A DNA stretch of 64,000 nucleotides from Conus ventricosus. Taxonomy: Eukaryota > Mollusca > Gastropoda > Neogastropoda > Conidae. The notes beneath the pieces were generated by a model. It was not told the DNA's origin and did no database searches. It was given only the letters and a program-made list of their open reading frames with translations. How positions within the stretch are numbered: the stretch's first letter is position 1; each line of letters begins with the position of its first letter. A program made the translations under genes and the position numbers. The stretch spans positions 1-64,000 of the forward strand of contig JAFLJL010004289.1 of the NCBI GenBank assembly GCA_018398815.1. Reading direction: 5' to 3'. Positions 46,386 to 56,216 of this stretch are shown one piece after another.

Positions 46386-47140
46386 CTACTGTGAATGTTG
46401 CTGCTCCAAGTCGGTTGGCACACGTGGAATCTGTTTCCAGTAGTTGGCATATTCTGGAACCTGCAGCATGACTTTAATTGCGTTCAGTCTACTAAGGAAG
46501 AAGTTTAAAGGAAGTCCAACACAAAAAAAACTGTTTAAATTCAAAAAGTGCACTTGCAAGTGCACGCAGTTTTCTAGCGTGGTCATCAGAATATCCAGTT
46601 TTTTCCTTCAACCAGTCTCCCCAATGTTGCTGTATTTCCCCCTGTTTTTGCCGAGTCTCATGCCAATCTTTACACAAATTCAAAAAATACCCAAATTGAA
46701 TGTAATCATGATAGTTTGTGCATCTTGCCTTCGAATGTTCCTGACCCCTCTTTTCAGTCTGTTAATGATTTCATCTTCACTTTCGACGTTGTTAAATAGG
46801 CTATCTGTAAATACCTCTCTTGTTATTTTTTTCAATGTCAGCTTTGTTTGCAAGAAGGTATTCATGAAGTTCTGCTGGAGTTGAAAATTCTTTCCTGCTC
46901 TTTTTGATTGAACCTTCCCTTTCTTTGAATAAAGCTTCAAGTTTTCTTTTGGGTTTTTTTGGCAGTTTCTGCGGTCCATGCAGTTGAGCTTGGGTAACAT
47001 CTTTCATTTTTCCAAAGTAAACAAAATATTCATGCAACAGCAGCTTTTCTTCCTCAGTCCAATTGTAAGCAGATGGAGGCGGCAATGTAAATGCAGTAGA
47101 TGACTGAGGTATTGGTTGTTGAGTAGGTTCAGTACTCATG
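46386..47140 (-). pseudogene. Right-end accessory protein of E2
   Basis: ATG 47140 (MSTEPTQQPIPQSSTAFTLP) then NWTEEEKLLLHEYFVYFGKM, KKPKRKLEALFKEREGS and KEFSTPAELHEYLLANKAD. A shift near 46810 leads to SEDEIINRLKRGVRNIRRQD, and another near 46680 to the conserved block WGDWLKEKTGYSDDHARKL. The end has KVMLQVPEYANYWKQIP (46386-46586). The N-terminus differs strongly from E1 and E3 but the W-WL-SD-HARKL block and the terminal Y-x2-(F/Y)W element are shared. A DNA-binding role is possible (DUF3102-like look); unproven. Confidence 0.6.
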
Positions 47141-47454
47141 ATTAGGATAATAAGTGGCATTTCTTGAATAGAATAATCCAACAGAGCTTGATGTGCAGCG
47201 TTTGAACCTCTAATTTCCTGTGCTAATTCTTGTGAAGAAGGGCTACCTAGTAAATCCCCCTCTTCTTCTTAAAAAATGCTATCTTGAGACATGGAATCAA
47301 TCAGCAAAGTTTAAAAGCCACAATGCTTTCCTGACTGAAAATCACACACAATAACAACACAATAAAACATAGTAGTCACGCCGGAGCACAGTCAAAAACA
47401 CCCTTCTGGTGCAGCAGTCAGTTAGAGAATGGTTCAAGAATGTTGCTGATTTAA

Positions 47455-47665
47455 CCTGGTCAGGTGAGCGCCGCCAGCCCCGCCTTATGGTGGTTACAGT
47501 TAGTTAATTACAGGCGTCATAGGAGCCGCCCGGGACCGCCGTACATGTTACTGCCTGACACAATCCCCGAACCCTCTAATTAGGGTTGTTTACACGGTGT
47601 CCCGGCCAAGTCTTAGTTTGATGACTGTCTGCGCAAAAATGATGTTATTGAAAATGACTGTATGC
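47455..47665. other. Right subterminal region of E2
   Basis: Shared with E1 (14655 onward): AACCTGGTCAGGTGAGCG, then a stretch with several short inverted repeats, then GTCTTAGTTTGATGACTGTC. Not present at the left end. Confidence 0.45.
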
Positions 47666-47887
47666 GCGAAAATGATGTTATTGAAAATGATCAGGAAAAA
47701 CACAGGATTAAGCAAAAACTAAAATCTAAAAAGTTTAGTAAACTAGTATTGAAAACGGATAATCCTACACAGTATGCATGTTTGTAGGGTTTACTAGGAG
47801 AGAACAGATATATACCAATTCCTGACTCAAACCACCCGAAACTGGTTGAGGGTGGTTTGAGTCAGGATTGGTATATATCTGTTCTCT
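47665..47887. repeat. Right terminal inverted repeat of E2
   Basis: Inverted copy of 31990-32215. It contains an open fragment of the ATPase tail (RENDVIENDQEKHRIKQK) up to a TAG at about 47786-47788, although no ATPase gene stands next to it here. Confidence 0.9.
47799..47887. repeat. Right terminal palindrome of E2
   Basis: Exact inverted counterpart of 31990-32078, so both ends carry the palindrome in the same orientation relative to the element. Confidence 0.93.
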
Positions 47888-48962
47888 CATGCAGTTAACT
47901 GTTAACATTGAAAAAACTAAGGTAATGGTGTTTAGGAAAGGTGGGTTTCTTGGAAAACGCGAGAGATGGTTTTTTAAATGGTCTCAGATTGGAAGTAGTT
48001 AATAATTATTGCTATCTGGGTTTCTGTTTCACAACAAAAATCAGTGCTAAATTAGGTACAGAGCATTTTGTGTCCAAGGGTAGAAAGCTTGTTGGAGTTA
48101 AACCGAGTTTTCCAGAAATATAAAGAAATGAATGCAAGCACGTTCTTTAAGATTTTTGACGTAAGAATCCAACCCATTCTGTTATATTCTTCTGAAATAT
48201 GGGGCCTACAAAGATTAGAGGAAATAGAGAAAGTACATTTGATGGCCTGCAAAAGATTTCTGGGAGTACCACTAAGGACACCAAATAAAATGGTGACTGG
48301 GGACGATACCCACTTCATATTAACTCCTTCACTAATTCCCTTAGATACTGGTTTAAACTGTTACGAATGAATCCTGACAGATTACCATATAATGCTTATT
48401 TAATGTTGCTTGATGTGGATAGATCTGGAAAGACATGTTGGGCTTCTCAGATAAGGCAAATTCTATGTGAAACTGGATTTAACATTGTGTGGCTGCAGCA
48501 GGGTGTTGGAGATTTTAAAGGGCTTTTTTTATGTCTGTTTAAACAAAGACTCGTGGATTTCTTTATTCAGGAATGGACTGGATCATATTAGAGATCGAGA
48601 TAGGTATGATAGTTATAGATCCTTTTTAAAACTATTTTCGAAAAGAAAAATTTATATAAGTTGCATGGATACTTACTGCTTTCGATGTTGCTGTTTCACA
48701 AGCAAGATTAAATGCTTTGCCATTTAAAAAACAATATCCATCGATATAGTAATAACAGCCAAGATAGGTTATGTCCTTTTTGTAATACCAGAATTGAAGA
48801 TGAATTCCATTTTGTATTTGAGTGCTTCATGTATGATGACCTTAGAATAAAGTTTTTGGGAGAGTGTAAAATTTTACGACTCGCTGATTTGCTTAAAGTA
48901 AATAATTGCCACCCACAGGCATAATTTGTCCAGGTACGTGTTTCATGCTAATAATATCAGGA
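47888..48962 (+). pseudogene. LINE ORF2, C-terminal part
   Basis: Reading resumes right after E2 with VNIEKTKVMVFRKGGF and LEVVNNYCYLGF (about 47985-48025). Then SEIWGLQRLEEIEKVHL and ACKRFLGVPLRTPNKM (about 48190-48290) appear, and a Cys/His motif, CPFCNTRIEDEFHFVFEC (48772-48825), as in the C-terminal zinc knuckle of many APE-type LINEs. It is broken by indels and by E3 at 48963. Confidence 0.75.
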
Positions 48963-49051
48963 AGAGAACGGGGAAAGGGGCATTCTGGGCCACTTCCGCC
49001 CTCACTCAGTTCGGGCGAAAGTAACCCAGAATGCCCCTTTCCCTGTTCTCT
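48963..49051. repeat. Terminal palindrome of E3
   Basis: Arms AGAGAACGGGGAAAGGGGCA and TGCCCCTTTCCCTGTTCTCT, about 37 pairs with a few mismatches, loop CTCACTCAGTTCGG. Followed by the shared inner word GGGTTATCCGTTTTC. Confidence 0.9.
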
Positions 49052-49269
49052 GACAAGTAGAGTAATACTGTGTAGGGTTATCCGTTTTCATACTAATTTA
49101 CTAAAGTTTTCAGAGAGTAGCCAGGACTGAACACATTCCCATAGAGTAACGCAGGGAAAAGCAGTTGTGGCTGAACGCGCCCATATACACGGTGGGTGCA
49201 CCAGGCTATCCGATTACTTCGCGGTATGTTAATTGCAGCCTGGGGAGAGAGAGAGAGAAACCCTAAGGT

Positions 49270-49349
49270 TAAGTTGCCCTCAGAACAGACAGACAGACAG
49301 ACAGACAGAGAAGAGAGACAGAGAGACAGACAGACAGACAGAGAGGCGG

Positions 49350-49388
<39 letters not shown>

Positions 49389-49594
49389 ACACACACAAAC
49401 AACACACACACACACACACACACAACACACACACACACACACACAACACACACACACACACACTTCTTCGCATACTTTTCTGTGTCACCTTCCTGACTGC
49501 TGTCTACCTCCCTCCTTCCTCTCTTCCACACATGCACCCCAACCCCTCCACCACCACCTCCGCCACCTCCGCCACCCCCACCCCCCAACACACA

Positions 49595-49643
<49 letters not shown>

Positions 49644-49705
49644 GGACAGACAGGCAGACAGACAGACAGGCAGAGACAGACACTCATACACGCGCGCGCG
49701 CGCAC
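49270..49705. repeat. Microsatellite block in E3
   Basis: CAGA repeats (49284-49345), CA repeats (49350-49463), then CA (about 49588-49640) and CAGA/CAGG (49640-49682), with a CCACC-rich part between (49540-49585). The long open frames here are repeat artefacts. Confidence 0.95.
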
Positions 49706-49933
49706 CTCACACCTGCTGGCAAACTGAGAGGCTAAAAAATCAATACTGCCGCCCCTCTCCTCCCCTCCCCCCACCCCCTCACGCCGGGCAGCTGCATTGC
49801 AATATATTTCATCATCTTTCACAGCGCTCACATGACTAGTAACCAACACCGGTTTCATCATTCTTCTACTGACTGCCGGACTGGTAGGACGTTTTTTATT
49901 GCGCTGTGTATTGGGCTTGGTGTGTTATTCTAA

Positions 49934-50559
49934 ATGGCGAGCCGGTTTACTGAGGAACAGAATTGTGCTATTCAAGATCACAAGGTTTACTTTAACTGCA
50001 TGTTAGAGTATTTGTCAAAAAAAGAATCAGGTGAAGCATGTTCGTTACCGCCGAAACCGAAAAGAAGTATTGCTTTCCTAGAGGGTGGAGAAAAAGAAAA
50101 AAGTGAACCGACTGCTTTGGAAATGAACGACTATCTTCAAGGTTTGTTGGTTCAAGGAAATGAAAATGACATTACCGAACAAGATGAGGCTAATTATAAT
50201 AAGTGTTTAACTGTTGATGAGATGCTTCCTTTTTTAAAAAGCGGCGCTATGTTGATAAACAAAATAAAAGCAAAACAATTCATCACGCGTTGATTGTTGG
50301 GCGCTGGCTTGAGGCAGCTAAAGCCATGTTTGAAAGAGCAAAAACGCATCAAACATGGCGTTCATTTCTTGAGGCGCAGGTGGGCATGTCTGATTCGCAT
50401 GCTAGAAAACTTATTCAAAATTTCTATGTGTTTTTACAACTATCCTAAATTCATAAGCTAGGAATCAGTATAAATGAACTGTGTAGCAAACGCCAAACCA
50501 TTATTAGACTTATGCAACTGGATAACGATTTTCGAATGTTTGGCAAACAAACTAGATAG
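49934..50559 (+). pseudogene. Right-end accessory protein of E3
   Basis: ATG 49934 gives MASRFTEEQNCAIQDHKVYF, KPKRSIAFLEGGEKEKSEP and VDEMLPFLKSGAMLI. A shift near 50280 leads to WLEAAKAMFERAKTHQTWRS and MSDSHARKLIQ, and one near 50450 to GISINELCSKRQTIIRLMQL and DFRMFG before the stop at 50557-50559. It is the best-preserved member of this family (about 205 codons) and matches E1 along its length. It reads inward from the end, as in E1 and E2. Confidence 0.65.
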
Positions 50560-50765
50560 GGTTAGGCAGACCTTAGTACATCTACCAGTATGGAGAGGAG
50601 TAGTGTGTGGCCAGCACTATCTTCATATAAATGCTCCAAATATACAATGACGGATGTACTACTACTGGCGATTAGACCCGCCATAAAAGCTTGGCTACAG
50701 CAGTAATTGCTGTAACTCTGCCAAAAGCCAGTTGCAAGCCTGGTTGAGAAAAGAGGAGCACAGCA

Positions 50766-50961
50766 AACTAGGCCAAGTGATCATATTGTGATCACTTGAC
50801 CTGCAAAGCGCAGCTGCCTGCCGCTAATGACGTTAGCACGGAGCCCCTGCAAACTAGGCCAAGTGATCATATATGATCACTTGACCTGCAAAGCGGGCAG
50901 CACCTGCAAAGCTCAGCGGCAAACTAGGCCAAGTGATCACATATGATCACTTGGCCTAGTT
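50766..50961. repeat. Three related palindromes in the E3 cassette
   Basis: AACTAGGCCAAGTGATCA is followed by its complement at about 50766-50803, 50850-50888 and 50921-50961; the last is an almost perfect 40-base palindrome. They are separated by CTGCAAAGC-rich spacers. No counterpart sequence in E1 or E2, but E1 has hairpins and E2 has direct repeats at the same place. Confidence 0.85.
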
Positions 50962-51139
50962 GATTGAGGTTGCGGGCAAGACACAGCCTGTTTAGTCACA
51001 AAGCAAGAAGTGGTCCTAGTAGTTTCACTTCTTGTTTGTTTGTTGGTGTTTGTGTGTTTTGTCCTACCCCACGCATGCACACACCCCACCCCCACCCCAC
51101 GCACGCACGTCCCCCCACCCCACCCCACGCATGCACACT

Positions 51140-51335
51140 CAAGTCATCCACAAGTTCTTAACTGAAGTTACCCCAAGTCACTTCTAAGTCATCCTCAAGT
51201 TCTTACTTAAGTCATTCTCAAGTTGTCCTTAAGTCATCCCCAAGTTACTTCAAGTTCTTAATAAGTTCTTGATTAAGTCACCTAAAGATCATAAACTAAG
51301 TCATCCTTTAAGTACAACCAAGTTTTTTATAATTA
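51140..51335. repeat. GACTTGAG minisatellite of E3 (inverted)
   Basis: Appears here as CAAGTC, AAGTCATCCTCAAGTTCTTA and related words because the element is inverted. Confidence 0.85.
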
Positions 51336-51350
51336 TCAAAAAAATACAAT

Positions 51351-51569
51351 CTATGTTTTTATCTTAAATAGTAGATGTCTAATATAGTACACATACGCCT
51401 CAAAAAACGCGTCATCGTTGAGGATGTCTTGCTCAGCGTTTTCTGCATAGATTTTAAGGAAGGTCTTACATCCGAAGCAACCGCATTGATTACAATTCGG
51501 GTCTATGGAAATGTCTTTTATAGACTCCAGGTCTTTATTTATTGACTTCATCATTTTATAATACGCCAT
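51351..51569 (-). CDS. Small Cys-cluster protein of E3
   Basis: 72-codon intact frame from ATG 51569: MAYYKMMKSINKDLESIKD, cluster CNQCGCFGCKTF, ending LLFKIKT. It keeps C-x2-C-x-C-x2-C like the E2 copy, and supports the shorter C-terminus. Confidence 0.65.
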   Translation of the reverse strand: MAYYKMMKSINKDLESIKDISIDPNCNQCGCFGCKTFLKIYAENAEQDILNDDAFFEAYVYYIRHLLFKIKT

Positions 51570-51599
51570 GATCTATTTTTATAAAAAAATTTAAAATAT

Positions 51600-52090
51600 T
51601 ATTCCATTATAATGGATCAAAATGATGCTTTGTTATTGCGGTTTTGGCGTGCAGTTGTCTTTTTCTGTATTTAACGGTTCAGGTTGTTTTAACTTCTTTC
51701 GTTTCTGTTGCATTGTGTATATATTTTATAGCCATAATAACTGCCCCCAACAGCAGCAAGGGCGCCAAAAAAAGGCAACAGTTTTAAGTTCAAAAATTCC
51801 ATGAAGACTTTGGGGCCCTTGAATCACATGGAGTTTTTATAGCTGGCATTTGAATCAACTTGTTCTGGCGTTGGCGGTGTTATGTTTTCATGATGAGTCA
51901 TATTCTGTAACATTAATTTTTTTTGTTTGTTCCACTCTGCTAATTTTTTTCCTGCTTCAACACGCCCCGGATTTTTAATGGTCCCCACCTGATTCAGCGT
52001 TTTCTGCTGATTTTCTAGCTTGGTTACTTCTCCACCTGATTCAATGTTTCCTGGTTCTGATGATTTTCCAGCTCGTTCATTTTGAAGGGA
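51600..52090 (-). pseudogene. Single-pass membrane protein, E3 copy
   Basis: Nucleotide match, inverted, to E2 44603-45075, including the hydrophobic segment (about 51720-51780) and the linker, but no frame stays open. About 160 bases near 51610-51720 differ from E2. Confidence 0.45.
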
Positions 52091-52547
52091 AATAAAATCT
52101 ATATGATTAAAAGTTATTAATCCATGATTAATGGCGATAACAATGTTCCAAATCTATGTATAAATCACAGCCTAGAGACTCTAATGACTTTGTTAAAACT
52201 GGATCTTGCGTTAAATCATACGTAAGATCTTGTTCAGAATCAATGGGAGCAAATCTACTGACTAGTTTAGTGTACAAACTAGAACCGTTTGCCCCACACT
52301 TTTCAAACCCTTCTAGACCCCAGCTGCGCTTCATACCTGTTATGATACTTTAAAATGTCTTGCGGCGACATCTGTTGAATCTGTTCAATGCTGAATTCAG
52401 TTCCGAGGAACTGTTTTGTTTTCCACATGCTGCTAAAGAATACAGCCTCTCCTTTTTGGGCATAATAGCTTGGTTTTCAGCTTGGTCATTCATAAGTTCA
52501 GGAAGGTTTAGGCTGCCTTGTAGCTGTAGGAGATCATCACTGTTCAT
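52070..52547 (-). pseudogene. Conserved unknown protein, E3 copy
   Basis: ATG 52547 (MNSDDLLQLQGSLNLPELMN) reads 65 codons, shifts, then continues as SLYTKLVSRFAPIDSEQDL and LTKSLESLGCDL (52334-52128). Counterpart of E2 44145-44634. Confidence 0.5.
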
Positions 52548-52583
52548 GTTTTTTAATAATTATAATTATTTTATTTTATAAAA

Positions 52584-52813
52584 ATGAGCACCGAAAAAAC
52601 TGTTGCTAACCTTGTATACCATTCTGCTGTTATTGGAGGACTAAGTGTAGGATACTCAATGCTTGGTAAAAGCTTGTTAAAATAAAACCGGCAGATCTTG
52701 GCAAACTAGACTTTGAGGATTCAGCAAAACTGATTGCTATTATTGCAGCTTCATTTGCTACGAAAGATTTTCTAGTTAAGCAAGGAATAATTCCAGAGAA
52801 TATAAATATGTAA
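52584..52813 (+). pseudogene. Small membrane protein (MSTEKTV family), E3 copy
   Basis: ATG 52584 gives the STEKTVANLVYHSAVIGGL segment; one base is missing near 52680, after which FATKDFLVKQGIIPENINM reads to the stop at 52811-52813. Confidence 0.6.
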
Positions 52814-52835
52814 GAAAAAAAATACATTTATAAAA

Positions 52836-53243
52836 ATGGCTTCACTCGCAATAATGATAGGCGGCGCTGTGGTGAATGCGCTTGCTTTTAGCGGAAGTAA
52901 TTTCGCGTTTAGTAAACTGCGGGATGACGGCGAGAGAAAAAGACATAACAAAGCTATGGAGGAACTAGCAGCTGCACAAGACGCCTATGAAAGGCAGAGA
53001 CTTGAGCAGTTAGATTTTATTAATGACACACTGAAAAAACAGGGGCATGCAGCTTACACATTTAAAAATGTTGATCAAGCAATAAAACAATATTATCTTG
53101 TAACAGGCAAACCAATCGAGACATTGCCCCACAAAATTCAGTGACTTTTATCAACCATCAGAAAAACAAAAGATGCAAGAAAATCGCGTTTATTGTCGTT
53201 GGTATGACCGTCGTGTATTTTTGTTGCACATAATATTGGCTGA
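52836..53243 (+). pseudogene. Small membrane protein (MASL family), E3 copy
   Basis: ATG 52836 reads 102 codons (MASLAIMIGGAVVNALAFSG, then ELAAAQDAYERQRLEQLDF). It shifts near 53130, then ends with a second hydrophobic stretch and a TGA at 53241-53243, 6 bases before the integrase ATG. Confidence 0.6.
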
Positions 53244-53249
53244 ATAAAA

Positions 53250-54198
53250 ATGAACAAAATCTATTATTCGCCCAAAGGATATTGGAAGGGTATCGCAGCA
53301 ATACAAAAGCTAAGCCAAGCAGCTGGAGTCAGTGAACAAACAGCAAAAGAATGGTTATCTAAACAAGCAATCTGGCAAATTTATTACCTGCCCCTAGACG
53401 AATACAGAGAACCACACTTTGTTAATACAACTCCAAACGACACCCATCAAATGGATCTTCTATATTTACCCTCTGATACGATTAGACGAAAAGATTTAAG
53501 TACGCACTCACAGTCATTGACATGGCTTCAAGATACAAAGATGCAGAACCATTAACACAAAAGAGTGCTTCTGCTGTTGCTGTTGCTATTACAGTTGATA
53601 TACCAGCGAGGCCCCTTAACTTTCCCTCGCATGATTCAAGTCGATGATGGAAAAGAATTTAAAGGCCAAGTGAATCAATTATTTTTAAAACATAGAGTTA
53701 CCATTAGAAGAGGCATTCCGGGAGTTCACAGATCACAGGCTTTAGTGAAAACTTTAACAAACAGTTAGCCGAAAGACTTTTTTCTTACCAGTATCACAGA
53801 AGCTGATTGACAATTCTCGCAAACAGAATGGGTTAGATGACTGCCCTCAGTTTGCGCGCAATGAATAATGAAGAATTTAAAGGGCTAAAACCAGTACAAG
53901 CAATCAAAAAAAAACAATAGATGTTGTTGAAGGAGAGTCTTCATCTGGCAAACTATTGCCGTTTGGTTTAAAAGTAAGGTACTTTATTTACCGGGGAAGC
54001 GGAAGGGGACACTTTGCATCAGGGCAACCGATCCAATTTGGAAATATTGATCCATATGAAATAAAAAGAATTGTAAAGATGAATCCGCCCGTGTATTATT
54101 TACGAGAAACTGACACAACAAAACAACCAGCCCCTCAAAGATCTTTTGTGAAAGAAGAACTGCAGATAATTCCGCCAACACAGTTCCGCTTTAATTAA
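53250..54198 (+). pseudogene. Retroviral-type integrase, E3 copy
   Basis: ATG 53250 (MNKIYYSPKGYWKGIAAIQK), HQMDLLYLPSD with the first catalytic D, MIQVDDGKEFKG with the second (about 53630-53665), and the region of the catalytic E near HRSQALV (about 53720-53750). The C-terminal domain reads openly at 53956-54198 (FASGQPIQFGNIDPYEIKRI, PPVYYLRETDTTK). At least four frameshifts. The C-terminal half is better kept here than in E2. Confidence 0.8.
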
Positions 54199-55190
54199 TT
54201 TACGGTTCTCCAGTGCCCAATAGCATATGAAAACTCTGGGTTAACAAACACCCGTTTTGTGTTTGTTCTATCTAATGACTTCTTTGTTACAACCGTTGTG
54301 TTGATCTCATGTAGATTAGATCGTAGTTTTACGTTGTCATGATGAAAAGTCTTATTGCCAAACAATGCTTCTTTATAGTTGTCATGCGATATGTTTGACT
54401 GCACAACGCTGCGAGATATTCCCTTTGCTTTCTTAATGATTTCTCCTGGCTCGAAATACTGTACATTTTCGATCTTAACCCACATACTCCTTGATCACCT
54501 TTCCCGATAATTCATCCTTCATCTTTCCTAAAACCTTCTTATTAGTAATTGAATGCAAAGGCGAATCTTTAGGGTAATCAGATGTGTCGTAACCACCCCC
54601 GCATGACCTTTAGCTACTTCTAATTCCATGTCTTTATAGATATCTTCAGTAGGGATATCTATAACAAAAAATATCAGTATCTGTGTAAAGTACTCTGGAC
54701 TCAGGATTTCGAGGGCTTAAAGTAGTCATAAAGAAACTCTAACATCAAAAGCTTTGATAATTCTAAAACAGTAAACCCAATAAATACAGGTTTGTCCAAT
54801 TTGACTTTCTTTTTTTTCATCATTATGCCAAAAAGCTGATCATGAAATCTTTTTTAAAGTCCTGATAATTAGGTTTTGAAGTTAGCTTAAATGCTTCATT
54901 CTCTCTGGTGACCAATCTGACATCTTTGCGCTTGTGCGGATTCTCCATAGTCTTTCCAAAACAGCTGTTGTTCATCAGCTTGAAAAAGTCTTTTTCTGAA
55001 GCATCTGTGGATTTGGTTCTGAGATCAGTGTTCTTCATGATGTATGGTTTCATGAACTGTTCTTGATCGAAAGCAATTATACGATGAACAGCTGTTAACT
55101 TTAAACCATGTCTTAAATAAAATTGTAGAAGTCTGTAATGAAGACATAATTTTTTTTTGCCCCGAAATTAGGCACAAGTTTAGGCGCTCT
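54195..55190 (-). pseudogene. DNA polymerase B C-terminal part, E3 copy
   Basis: Starts at the element break near 55190. It contains FMKPYIMKNTDLRTKSTDAS and LMNNSCFGKTMENPHKRKDV (54823-55053), the motif C region (about 54650-54690) and the C-terminal KAKGISRSVVQSNISHDNYK (54195-54485). It is convergent with the integrase and overlaps its end by four bases. Confidence 0.75.
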
Positions 55191-55586
55191 TACATCTTTT
55201 TTTGCCCGGGGTCATGGATTTAGACTTGTTTAAAATTTGTTAAAAGGATGGATGACACAAAACTCGATACTATATTTTCTCGCTGAATTTGATGTCCGTC
55301 AGTTGAAGATGCGAAGTTGTAGACCGTGTGAATAAAGAAGATGAGGAGGTTGATCAATAAGTAAAGTACATATATCATAATAATAGCAAGGGCAAAAGAC
55401 GAAAACTAAAGCCCAACATCCTGCGATGTCCTGAAACTAGTGACAGAATATTTTGCAGCAGCATTGAAATAACGTCTTGCTCCCACTGCCTCGTTCTCAT
55501 TCAACGCCTTCTTCCTTGCGTTGAACCCTAAACGATCTGAAGCGATCAAAGCTAAGTGAATTTTCGTTGTTTTATTCGTTTTTATA
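55191..55586. other. No gene seen between E3 break and downstream repeat
   Basis: No coding signal or recognisable repeat. It follows the truncation point of E3. Confidence 0.35.
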
Positions 55587-55625
55587 TCACCTGAAGAAGA
55601 CCTAAGAGGTCGAAACGCGTTGTGT
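55587..55625 (+). ncRNA. Weak hammerhead-like motif
   Basis: CAC, CTGAAGA, an unpaired A, GACC-loop-GGTC, GAA, palindromic ACGCGT, T, GTG. It has the same layout as the motifs at 27928-29441, with only three pairs in stem I and a bulge in stem II. Position 7 of the core tolerates A, but the whole is marginal. Confidence 0.25.
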
Positions 55626-55639
55626 TTTGTCTTGTGACT

Positions 55640-55975
55640 CGTTTGTCCACGTTCTCTGGGCGGTTCGCTAACATTATTTAAGATTTATTATGGAGGACTC
55701 TCAGATATCACGCCTAGTGTTGTTTTATCCCCCCGGCAACCAAACAACTATAACAGACTTTAGCGGGCACGGCGGTCTATAAAATAATTAAGTAGCATTA
55801 TTTGAAATATCCAACATTACATTTTATATGGTAGTATAAACATGTCATTGCGGCCCGGAAAAGAAAATAGGTACGACTTATTTTACAGCGCGGAGATCAA
55901 GCATAACAAACTAAGTTACGTATTATTCTGAAAGAAATGACGTCTTCAAAACATGCACGTCCTAGGTTTGTGACA
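55640..55975 (-). repeat. Possible Gypsy 3' LTR (left limit uncertain)
   Basis: Follows a polypurine tract (AAGGTGGGGG on the reverse strand, about 55976-55985) and begins TGTCACAAACC. It contains a TATA-like word (CATATAAAATG) and AATAAA. The end is not resolved. Confidence 0.4.
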
Positions 55976-56097
55976 CCCCCCACCTTAGGATAAAATCCTA
56001 TTTTAGACCCAATTATAATCAAACTTATGTGAGTGCATTCTGCCGCACCTTACTAGGAAGCTTATCAACGAGCATGCTCACACATAGGCTTAGTGTC

Positions 56098-56216
56098 ATA
56101 TGAAATGCTATCTACACGAGCACAACCAATGTATGTCCAACATAATGCCATATGAAATGTTCTCTATACAAGCACAACCAATGTATGTCCACACATAATG
56201 CCGTATGAAATGTTCT
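56098..56216. repeat. Tandem units in the Gypsy 3' region
   Basis: Two full units of about 53-56 bases with ATATGAAATG, a CTATCTACA/TTCTCTATA variant and GCACAACCAATGTATGTCC. A third unit is split by E4, resuming at 59429. Confidence 0.75.

Larger units (their letters stand above)
31990..47887 (+). mobile_element. Complete Polinton/Maverick-like element E2
   Basis: 15,898 bp with matching terminal inverted repeats (about 220 bp) that each end in an 89-base palindrome. A 5-base target duplication, CATGC, flanks it, and the LINE reverse-transcriptase reading resumes exactly after it. It carries the Polinton hallmark set: protein-primed polymerase B, retroviral-type integrase, packaging ATPase and a capsid protein. 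At least ten other conserved genes are present. Many genes are frameshifted. I could not find the adenovirus-type maturation protease found in many Polintons. Confidence 0.92.
48963..55190 (-). mobile_element. Polinton-like element E3, inverted and truncated
   Basis: Starts with a terminal palindrome and reads, in reverse order to E1 and E2, accessory gene, cassette, minisatellite, Cys-cluster gene, small genes, integrase and the polymerase C-terminus, where it stops abruptly near 55190. It shares the backbone with E1 and E2 but not the palindrome sequence or the cassette. It interrupts the same LINE as E2. The second end is missing. Confidence 0.88.

Noticed and set aside
46540..46570. Palindrome GTGCACTTGCAAGTGCAC as a regulatory site
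   Set aside because: It lies within the accessory gene and has no counterpart in the other elements, so chance cannot be excluded.
31990..47887. E2 as an exogenous virus integrated once
   Set aside because: Several related, decayed copies with target duplications show repeated transposition; virion formation by intact relatives remains possible but cannot be judged here.
49196..49861. Long open frames on both strands
   Set aside because: They are translations of CA and CAGA microsatellites (His-Thr, Cys-Val runs) with no gene-like composition.
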